The notes under the pieces: generated by a model | Database searches by the model: none | The model's input: the letters and a program-made list of their open reading frames with translations, nothing else | What the model was told of the DNA's origin: nothing | Made by a program: the position numbers and the translations under genes | Part shown: positions 56,025 to 64,000 of the stretch, in pieces | Position numbering within the stretch: the stretch's first letter is position 1 | Layout of the letters: every line of letters begins with the position of its first letter | Assembly (NCBI GenBank): GCA_020740775.1 | Contig: JAHEWK010000015.1 | Coordinates: 992,001 to 1,056,000 of the forward strand | DNA from: Ilyonectria destructans | Lineage: Eukaryota; Ascomycota; Sordariomycetes; Hypocreales; Nectriaceae | Direction: 5' to 3' | DNA: 64,000 nucleotides

Positions 56025-58060
56025 TGTGAAAAGAAACCCGTGTCTAATATGTTAGTCTTTGGTCAAAGGGCAGGAGGCGGAGCACTTACCAGGCAGGGAC
56101 TGCTGGGTTTGAGAGTCGAAGAAGAAAGGAAGAAAGGGAAAACACGAAGAAAGGAAATGGCGACTTAAGTAGGCGGGAGCAGAAGACTACCCGCCTCAGG
56201 CAAAGCAAACACCAACAGTGATTTACCCCCGATCCAGGCGCATAACACGCGGATCGGAGGCGGTCAGGCAACTGCTCGCTCACGAGAGATGTATAACGAT
56301 TGGACCGATCGAACGGCGACACAGACCCGAGCGCATACCGCCTGGCCATTGGCCCTGCACCCCGCGAACTCGGAACTCTAAGTCTGATACAGAGGCCAGC
56401 TTTAAGGGATTAGTGTATATGGTTATATGTAGAACAAGTTACCTGTACTTAAACTAATATTCTAGAACTAGATGAGGGAACCTAATGTTTGAATTTACTG
56501 TATTTTCGTTGTGTACGTCACAGTTGCTAAGGCCTACGATTGGGTTTCAGCTGCTTTTTTTCTGTCTGCCGGAATCCTGTTTAACTTTTCCGCCCCATTC
56601 TAACCTTCATAAACCAAGAGTCACAAACCACACGACCAAACCTAACCCCCCAAGGTCCCCACCGCCCATATTGATCCAAGTTACCCGAGCCCGCCCTCTA
56701 GCCAGCGCCCTAGCTGGCTTATATCTACACCAGCTCTATGTAACGCAGCAGCTCCTCGAACTAGGGCTTGGAAGTCTTTCTGCTGATATCGTCGATAAAT
56801 TCCCGCCCCTTGTGTTGATCGGAATCTTTCCTAGGGGTATATAATAGGCAAGGGGGTGTTCGGTACTTGATCGGAGTGTGATCAGGACGTCGGCTGTGAG
56901 CAATGTCAGACACGGGTCTGGTGATGTGTCAAATGGTAGTTTGACGTAACCAAATTGGATTGATAGGTTGGGAGCTTTTGTCCTAGCGACAGCTGGTACC
57001 TGAGTTTAAAATACGACAGTGATTGATGGCGATTACTATATCGGTGACCGTCGGATCAAAAATCATGTGTGCTCCGGAGCCTGTAGAAAAGGTGGGTCCC
57101 GTGCTGGTCTCGTGCGGCCCTTTCCCACGTCATCCAAACTACCCTTTGTCGCTCTGGACAAGTAATACATAGTGAATCAGAAATTCATTTGGGGGTCCAA
57201 TTATCAACATGCCAAAGTGAGGCCGAGGCGTACGTCACTTTGGTGGTTGAGATCTGAGATAAACGTCCCAGTCCACTCTACTGGTAACCGCGGCGACACT
57301 ATTTTGAGATTTCTAGCCCCAACGCCGATGCAGTGACCTAAAAATCGGACATTTCCCGTGCGTGAAACTCACTTACTCTCTGCTCGCGGAACGAAGTACC
57401 AGAGAAAAGGCCAAAGTAGTTTCCCATAGCCACCGATCCTTGTTTGGCCTACCCTGGTGCTAATAAGCTTATAAGCTTATAAGCTTATTCGACAAGACGA
57501 AGAGATCGTATACGACCCAGTAATTAGGCTACATACTAAGCTCAGGTGCAGGTTCTGGTCACCTTCCCTTTTGAGAAACAGTTGGGGCGTGATCGCCGTA
57601 CCAAGCCATTTCGCGACACCAGGGCTCGATGTCGACATCCCCTCGCCACACCTTATTGCTGCAAACGTCCCTTGCCAAGAACCATTCTGCAGGCTTCAAT
57701 GATCGAATCCAAGAAATAGGAAGGCCGAGTGTCAGCGCATGGGCATCCTGGTCGGCCTTGTATGGACAGAGGAAGGCTTGACGTTACATTCTCGGTTACA
57801 TCGCCCGGCATGCGCATGCCACCGCACCCGAACATCCTTGGGGAGATGCAGATGCTGTAGACACCTGCCCTTATTGTTGGCTTGGCTTTGTCTAGAACTT
57901 GATCATGCTGACTTGTCTCACGGTACGTCACATTAAACGTCAATTGGGAATACGATGGCGCGAGGTAAGCCCGTAGCTGGCTAGAGTATTTAAACGTCGC
58001 GGGAGGTCTCTTCATTATGAGTTCACATCCTTTTGCAATTCTATCATTTCAGTCGCCAAA
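56025..58060. other. Long gene-poor region
   Basis: 2 kb with only short, unrecognised open frames. It contains an ATAAGCTT x3 repeat (57463-57488) and the promoter of the permease. Confidence 0.55.
57463..57488. repeat. ATAAGCTT tandem repeat, self-complementary
   Basis: Three exact 8-bp units, ATAAGCTT, followed by AT. The unit contains the palindrome AAGCTT, so the whole tract is an inverted repeat of itself. Confidence 0.8.
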
Positions 58061-59808
58061 ATGGCAGCTGACGCCAAGGATACTCAAATTGCCGACCTTG
58101 GGCACAAGGTCGGCAGCAGCGAGGAGGAACACCACACCGATAACGAAAGCACCATCGAGGCTCAGAAGTATTCTTACACTGAGGACCGAAAGATTGGAAT
58201 CACAGGCTCCGTTTTCTTGATTTTGAACAAGATGATAGGGACTGGAAGTAAGTTGGATTGATATTTAATGCTATCACGACTAACGATCGGCCAGTCTTCT
58301 CAACCCCGTCCAGCATTTTTGCAGCCACTGGTTCGGTTGGAATCAGCCTCATGCTGTGGGTCATTGGAGGTCTGCTTACCTTCTTTGGTCTCAGTGTGTT
58401 TATGGAATTCGGCCTTGCCATTCCTCTTTCTGGCGGCGAAAAGAATTATCTTGAACGAGTGTATCGTCGACCCCGCTACTTGGCAACATGTGTTCTCGCT
58501 TCACAGATGATCCTTCTCGGCTTTTCTTCTGGAAACTCGCTCGCCTTTGGCAGATACGTGCTCTTCGCATCTGGACGAGAGGTTCCGGATGGCTGGGAGG
58601 CCCGCGGCCTCGCCATCGCCTGCGTGACATTCTCCGTTGTCCTGCACAGCACCTTGCCGAAATGGGGAATCAGACTGTTCAATGTGCTTGGAACCTTCAA
58701 AGTCGTCATCCTGTTGTTCATCGTATTTTCCGGGTTTGCGGCGCTTGCAGGTCACCGACGCGTGCCGAACCCGCACAACTTTGACGACGCCTTCAAAATC
58801 GAGAACGGGGATGGCTACGGAGGCGGAGGAGCGTATGCATACTCAAACGCGCTTCTGAACATCATTTACAGCTACAAAGGTTGGGAGAATGCCAACTATG
58901 TTCTGAGTGAGCTCAAGCATCCTCGGAAGACCCTGTCAATTGCAGCGCCCCTTGCCATCGGCGGCGTCACGATCCTCTACGTGCTCGCCAATGTCGCCTA
59001 CTTTGCCGCCATTCCCAAGTCAGACCTTGCCAAATCCGAGGTCATTGTGGCTGGTCTATTCTTTCGCAACATCTTCGGGCAAAGTGCCGCGGCTCGCAGC
59101 TTGCCGGCGTTTGTTGCGCTGAGCAATCTGGGAAACGTCCTCGCAGTCTCTTTTGCACACGCCCGCTTGAACCAAGAGTTGGCCAAGGAAGGGATGCTGC
59201 CATTCAGTCGTTTCTGGGCATCGAACCGACCTTTTAATGCTCCAGCGGCATCGGTATGTTTAAAACCTATCATTTTTTACTTCCACTAACTTTATTCAGC
59301 TCTTTATTCATTGGATCGTGACGGTAATTGTCCTTGTTGCGCCACCTGCAGGTCCTGCGTATAATTTCATTGTCAATTTGTATGTCAATCTGATATCCTT
59401 GTGCTCAACAACGACTAACAATAGTCCTCTAGATATACGTACCCTGGCGCTTGGATCAACGGCTTCGTCACCGCTGGCCTTATCTATCTCCAATGGACGA
59501 AATCGGAAAATTGGAGTTCACCATGGCACACTTATCTTCCCATCTCTATCCTCTACCTTCTCTCTAACATCTTCCTCGCCTTCGTTCCCTTTATCCCGCC
59601 CGAGGGTAGTTGGAATGCTGACGGCTATCCTTACTACGTGTTCCCTGTTGTTGGAGTGGGTGTTTTGATATTGGGAGGAGTTTACTGGGCCTTTTGGACC
59701 AAGGTTCTTCCTCAAATTGGTGGATACAAGGTTGTAGCTGAGCGGACTTTTGATGAGGATGGCACGGAAGTCGTAAGATATCGCAAGGTTTCTGTCAAGA
59801 CGGATTAA
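58061..59808 (+). CDS. LAT-type amino-acid permease (Mup1-like, APC superfamily)
   Basis: Four exons (58061-58247, 58295-59253, 59300-59379, 59433-59808) give 533 residues. A hydrophilic N-terminus of about 45 residues is followed by about 12 helices. GITGSVFLILNKMIGTG joined to IFSTPSSIFAATGSVG is the first helix with the substrate-binding GTGIF motif. IYSYKGWENANYVLSELKHP is typical of fungal LAT/methionine permeases, and the C-terminal FVPFIPPEGSWNADGYPYY fits the same group. The inferred role is plasma-membrane amino-acid uptake, possibly methionine. Acidic and Lys residues in both tails could serve arrestin/Rsp5 regulation. Confidence 0.88.
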
Positions 59809-60167
59809 GTGGCTAGGTGGATCAATCCCGATCGAAACAATTTGTATCTTACATGGGAGATTGACAACGCATAGTTATTTATGCAGTCATATCTCATGAT
59901 CTACTGATGAACTACAAGTGGGCTTGAACCCGTTCTTTGGCGTATGCATTTCGTCAATCTTGATCTAAATCACCTTGAGTTATCCGGGGATGTGGTCCTT
60001 TTTCGACGTCCTGACGGCATTCATGTATCACACACATGGTGGACTCCGCAACAGGTTAACTCGGAGACGGGCACAAGAGCAAACTGACACCTATTTCCTG
60101 TTTCTGGAGCCGAGCTTCCTGCCGCTTGAAAGTCTTCACCTCGCGCACCTCTTTACATCTAATCGTA
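59809..60167. other. Convergent intergenic region
   Basis: 359 bp between convergent genes. Nothing recognised. Confidence 0.5.
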
Positions 60168-60938
60168 CTACATGTATCCCAACTCTGCGAATCGCCTATT
60201 GGCCCATGCATCGTACTTGTCCTCCATTTCCTCTGTATCAGATTCCCACCTCAGTGCCTGCTGCATCGATATGCTGCCCTCGGCGAAGTCAACGCCCATA
60301 CAGAGCGGACATAGCATTCTTATCGAGCAGTCCCCGATATTTGCTGCAGAAGTCCATCTTTCAGCAACCTCCATACCGTCTCTGCAGCCAGCGCAGAAAA
60401 TTCGCGCCCCATCGCAGAGGTAACACTCGCCCTGCTCAGCCCAGGAAATGACGTCCGGGACGGTGAGTCTTTCGAAGAGTATCTTCTTCTCTAGAGCCGT
60501 TGTGGGGATTCTGAACACGACGACGACAGTTGCCTCGTCGCCGGGGAGGATGAAGGGGCGATCTCCTCCCCCTTGTGGGCAGCCGTGTGGCCTCGCGAGG
60601 TAGTATTCGTAATTCCAGACAAGGTTGACATTGGTTAACGAGCCGCATCGCTTCCACTTTGGAACCCCGGCGCAAATGAGCGTAGTGGATCCGGCCTTGC
60701 TCTGCTCGAGAGATCGAGGCTGAACAAGGAAGTATATGTGGGAATTATTGTCCCGGGCTGCGAGGTCAATGATGTTGCGCCATATATCAAGCGGTAGCTG
60801 CTTGTTGCCTTGCTTGGAAGAGATGTTGACTGGAACTACACTTTCAATGTAGTTGAGAAAGAGGAGAGTAACGTCTAACATTAGGATGCTCTTTTTCTCG
60901 ACCCGCGAGTCCAGGCTGGAGCAGCTGACTGGCCTCAC
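60168..60938 (-). CDS. Uncharacterised F-box-like protein
   Basis: 256 residues from 60938 (MRPVSCSSLDSRVEKK); 60881 (MLDVTLLFLNYIE) is an alternative start. QLPLDIWRNIIDLAARD resembles the start of an F-box. RLTVPDVISWAEQGECYLCDG, then CAGCRDG and LCPLCMGVDFAEG, form a Cys-rich C-terminal part found in an expanded family of uncharacterised Fusarium-type proteins (LTVPDVI...G.C.LCGG, then CP.CTGG, then CPLCIG). It may be a substrate adaptor of an SCF ligase, but the F-box is weak. Confidence 0.55.
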   Translation of the reverse strand: MRPVSCSSLDSRVEKKSILMLDVTLLFLNYIESVVPVNISSKQGNKQLPLDIWRNIIDLAARDNNSHIYFLVQPRSLEQSKAGSTTLICAGVPKWKRCGSLTNVNLVWNYEYYLARPHGCPQGGGDRPFILPGDEATVVVVFRIPTTALEKKILFERLTVPDVISWAEQGECYLCDGARIFCAGCRDGMEVAERWTSAANIGDCSIRMLCPLCMGVDFAEGSISMQQALRWESDTEEMEDKYDAWANRRFAELGYM

Positions 60939-62077
60939 GATTCTTCCGGGATAAACGTTGTAGAATGGCTGTTAAGATGAGAGTTGGAGAATGGTCGTTA
61001 AGAAGAGTGTTAAAGAATGATCGTTGGGATGGGCGCCAGGGAATCGTTTTTATGCTTCGGTTGAATCGATCAAGGTGCGGGAAGCATTTCTAAAATAGAG
61101 TCAAGACAAACTCGCTAAACTCTACCACTAGCTTACATCAATCTCCAACTTTATTATGACTCAACGGAATAAAAGAAACTTACGTTACAATCCGAATCCC
61201 TTTAAACCGTTTAATCCGTTTGTAACAATATGGTTTAACACGCTCATCGCGGAACTGACGCGGGAAAGCAGCCCATGACTTCTCTATCTATGAACTGGGG
61301 CTTATCAGAAGGCCAATGCAAGGCGCGGTTGAGATCTCGCTCGTCGCTCAGCATTGCTGATTATTTTAGCAATATCAAGATCGCTTTACTAAACAGTCTC
61401 CCAGCAAGGAAAGTCGAGGCATGGCAGCTGCCTAAAGCAGACTTTCAGCGAGATTCCACTACGAGGCCAAGAAGAACAAGAAAGTTGATGCCGAAATGAT
61501 GCTGATGACTGCCTCTTTGGCTTCAGCAACCCTGCATTGAAGGGTTTTCCGTATCTCGTGATCAGCAAGAAGACGTGTATACCTTGTGACCTCGCATGGA
61601 AGGAAGAAAAGCAAGATGACCGCAACCAGCCACAACAAACTTCCTACGTACAAGCAAGCCACTTATACGGATCAGACTGATTGCAACGGATTGATCGCAT
61701 CGGATCGGGATGAAGATATGAGGAAGATAGAGACTATCATAAATAGGGCCATAAGCTACCCATCAAATTGAAGGCATCAAGGGTCTTCCTGCCCGCGAGA
61801 TACTAGGGTCATCGTCGTGACTGCTCCGTGCAGAAGCGCTGGAGCCAGACGTGGTGGTAAACGTGTGGCCCGTGAATAGGCACTGGAAGGGTTGGGCTTG
61901 GGGATAGGCTTGGGCGGCATTGACCCATCAATAAAAACATTATTTCTCCGCCGTTTCACTCTACAAACACTTAGCGGTTGTGCCGTAATCATCCCTGACT
62001 AATTTTAGCATCATTAATGCGTTTGAATCCTTTCAAACTTGAGCTGTAGCGTGAACATGCATTAAGAGTAGTTAAAG
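60939..62077. other. Intergenic region
   Basis: 1.14 kb, upstream of the F-box-like gene and downstream of the last gene. Near 60,960-61,040 short imperfect direct repeats (GAATGGCTGTTAAGATGAGAG, GAATGGTCGTTAAGAAGAGTG, GAATGATCGTTGGGATGGGCG type) recur about every 30 bp. No gene was recognised. Confidence 0.5.
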
Positions 62078-63579
62078 CTAATGGTGACCCCTTGAATTCT
62101 CCCTCCGTATCTGCCGCATGGATAGAGGATCAATCACAGACGGCAAATCCAAGTAATAGATGGCATCTCCATGAGACCGAATCTCGCAATCCAGCAGTTG
62201 AGTCTCAACTCGAAATTCATGTCGACCATACTCCTGTACTGCCCTTTTCCAAACTTTCAAGACCGTATGCTCTAGCTTGAACTCCCATGTTCCTCGCCAA
62301 GTAATCAACCCATCCTTTTTGCGATATGTGAATGCGCAAGCTTCCCCCTTGATGCTATTCCACATGGTCATGACCTCCAGTCTCGGCATGAAAAATGCCG
62401 CCTTGCCAGCATTTTGCAACATGTAGGTAATTTGTAGAGGGAAGGACTTGGGGCTCATCAGCCGCGACGTTAGTGTAAGCGACTGGAGGTGGTTCCATCT
62501 CCATTGCGGCTGGCATGCCTCAAAGAAGTACTGGGCGTCAGCTATGAAGGAGACGGACAGTTGCTCGAGCTTGAGGCTTCTCGCTGCAAATGCCGCACCA
62601 ACCTCTGGGGTCGTAATCCGGACTTCATCTGGGTCAATATAAGGGATGTCGCTTGGTTGGACCTGGAATAGAGCGAGATAGTTTTCGTTGAAATCTTCAA
62701 ATACCGATAGTCTTTTGAGACGCTTGGGTAGGTGCTTCTCGATCATCTCCTCGTAATCTGTATTACAGTTAGCCACAAGAAATCCCTATGGCGTACATGT
62801 ACCAACGTACCTCGTTCCCATATAATTTCCTGGACATCTTTGTCGAATAGCTGCCATGGCTCATAAACAATATCTTCTAACCGGGGGAGCTTTGACCAAA
62901 GATACCACAAGGTAGCGGGTGCCCATTGACGACGACATTGCCGACGAAGAAGAAATTTTGTAACTGCTTTCACTTGAGGGAGCTCTTCCTGGAATTTTAT
63001 CGAGATCTGCGCGTAAGGCCGTCGTATGGCGCTAGTATTTGCAGAAACCTGCACACCGTCTCTCCAGCCATGTTCTGGGTCGTGGATTCCGGCTGTATTA
63101 TCCTGCGACGGGTATTCAGATCCGAGGATTTCATCTTCACCCGAGGCGCCGAAGTAACAATTCTTGAACCAGTGTTCTGGGTCACTGGGCGAATATGCAT
63201 TTAGTTCCAGCGTCAGACCTTCCTTTGCTGACTTCCAAGTGCTTAAAATGGAAAAGAGCTTTGCAATAGCCGGGATGATGATTTTGTTATTTTGATGCGT
63301 CCATGTCATCGACTCCCACCGTCGGCAACAGCGACAGGTATACCGCTGAAGCTCGATGTTTAGCCAAATGTGCCTAACTAAGCCGCGTTGTCGTTTTCCC
63401 AGCCGCTCGAAGTCGTCCAGGCATGATTGTTTCAACTTCAGCTGGTGGAACGTTTTCTTTTCGATCATAATCTGCCATTCTTTGGAGACAGTGGCGTACG
63501 TGCATAGACGCTGATGTTGGGTAATGAGCTCCAGAATCATAATGCGAATCTCGGTCGGCAAAGAATACCAGTTTGGCAT
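62078..63579 (-). CDS. F-box protein with DUF6546-like C-terminal region
   Basis: Two exons (62811-63579, 62078-62757) give 482 residues. The start MPNWYSLPTEIRIMILELI at 63579 is a typical F-box N-terminus; an in-frame ATG at 63627 adds 16 residues. VSKEWQIMIEKKTFHQLKL completes the F-box region. The intron joins IIWERG to DYEEMIEKHLPKRLKRLSVFEDF. The C-terminal part (FFMPRLEVMTMWN, WRGTWEFKLEHTVLKVWK, YLDLPSVIDPLSMRQIRRE) matches the repeated pattern of fungal DUF6546 F-box proteins, an expanded family in Fusarium. The inferred role is SCF ubiquitin-ligase adaptor; the target is unknown. Confidence 0.8.
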
Positions 63580-64000
63580 AGTTGCGGCCCAAATTTGCGT
63601 AATTTTCAGATGTTGATTCGTTGACAAGAGGGATTGATCTCGAGGTTATCAACAGGATGGATTGGATTGGACGGCTTGTTGACGATGGAATGTCTTGTCT
63701 GGAATTATATTGGACTGAGTGGAAGGGGGAGGGAGCAGTTTTTATAGCTGGGACTTGACAAGGTTTACACGCGAGATGATCAGGGTATTTTAAGATTTTC
63801 ACGTCAAGGTGTAGATTCTTGAGAGTCTACAAAGGTTTATGCCGACCTCAGTTGAACACCTTAAGTAGGGCTATACTAAGCTAGCTGCTGGCCTCTACTG
63901 CATTAAAACTCCAGGTGGACGGTTGGCCCTATCTCACTAGCTCTTGCAGTTACTGCGAGGTAAGCCAAAAACAAAATTATGCCTGTATTCTCTTTTTTTC
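63580..64000. other. Upstream region of the F-box gene
   Basis: 421 bp to the window end. Promoter-like position for the F-box gene. Nothing further recognised. Confidence 0.45.

Noticed and set aside
1..64000. tRNA or rRNA genes
   Set aside because: I looked for B-box-like GGTTCGA words with a matching acceptor stem and found none that fold; a tRNAscan run would be decisive.

Overview
The window is nuclear DNA of a filamentous ascomycete (Pezizomycotina; probably a sordariomycete close to Fusarium). The reasons are short introns of about 45-60 bp with GT..AG ends and CTAAC/CTGAC-type branch sites, fungal-only families (Zn2Cys6 and MHR transcription factors, Ldb19-type arrestin, STAND N-terminal/ubiquitin-like proteins, DUF6546 F-box proteins), a Fot1/pogo transposon, and AT-rich tracts with decayed sequence. 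The genus is inferred from gene families, not proven.

Layout. 1-12 kb is mostly housekeeping: a Zn2Cys6 regulator cut by the window edge, a mitochondrial dicarboxylate carrier, an AhpD-like protein, a mitochondrial succinyl-CoA:3-ketoacid CoA transferase, an AlaX-type tRNA editing protein and an arrestin. 14-18 kb holds a Zn2Cys6 regulator and a stand-alone CYP505-like P450. 19-20.4 kb is a secreted GH39-like hydrolase. 21-27 kb looks like a myo-inositol module: an inositol-type transporter and an inositol 2-dehydrogenase-like oxidoreductase share a 1-kb divergent promoter, and a Zn2Cys6 regulator with two microexons follows. 27.8-31.3 kb has an MFS permease and a mitochondrial MDR alcohol dehydrogenase. 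32.4-37.1 kb is a head-to-head pair of paralogous STAND-N/ubiquitin-like proteins with zinc-ligand cysteines.

The main find is 39.4-53.8 kb: MFS transporter, FAH-family enzyme, extradiol (VOC) dioxygenase, C2H2/MHR regulator and FAD aromatic hydroxylase. The order of chemistry is like a bacterial meta-cleavage pathway (hydroxylate, cleave the ring, process the product). The intergenic DNA of this block, and by eye only this block, carries a repeated motif GGTCCCGCAA / TTGCGGGACC. It occurs as a 17-bp-period array, an 18-bp-period array, a pair 36 bp apart, and single sites. The zinc-finger helices of the cluster's own C2H2 regulator read, by the standard recognition code, as GNG-GG(N), which fits the GCGGGA core. 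This looks like a self-contained aromatic catabolic regulon. An intact Fot1-like transposon has inserted between the transporter and the FAH gene. An LTR-like repeat and a duplicated piece of the regulator's 5' region bound the block on the right.

54.7-64 kb holds a hypothetical gene, a small Cys-rich ORF, a LAT-type amino-acid (methionine-like) permease, an F-box-like protein and an F-box/DUF6546 protein, with long gene-poor gaps. No tRNA, rRNA or CRISPR was recognised.
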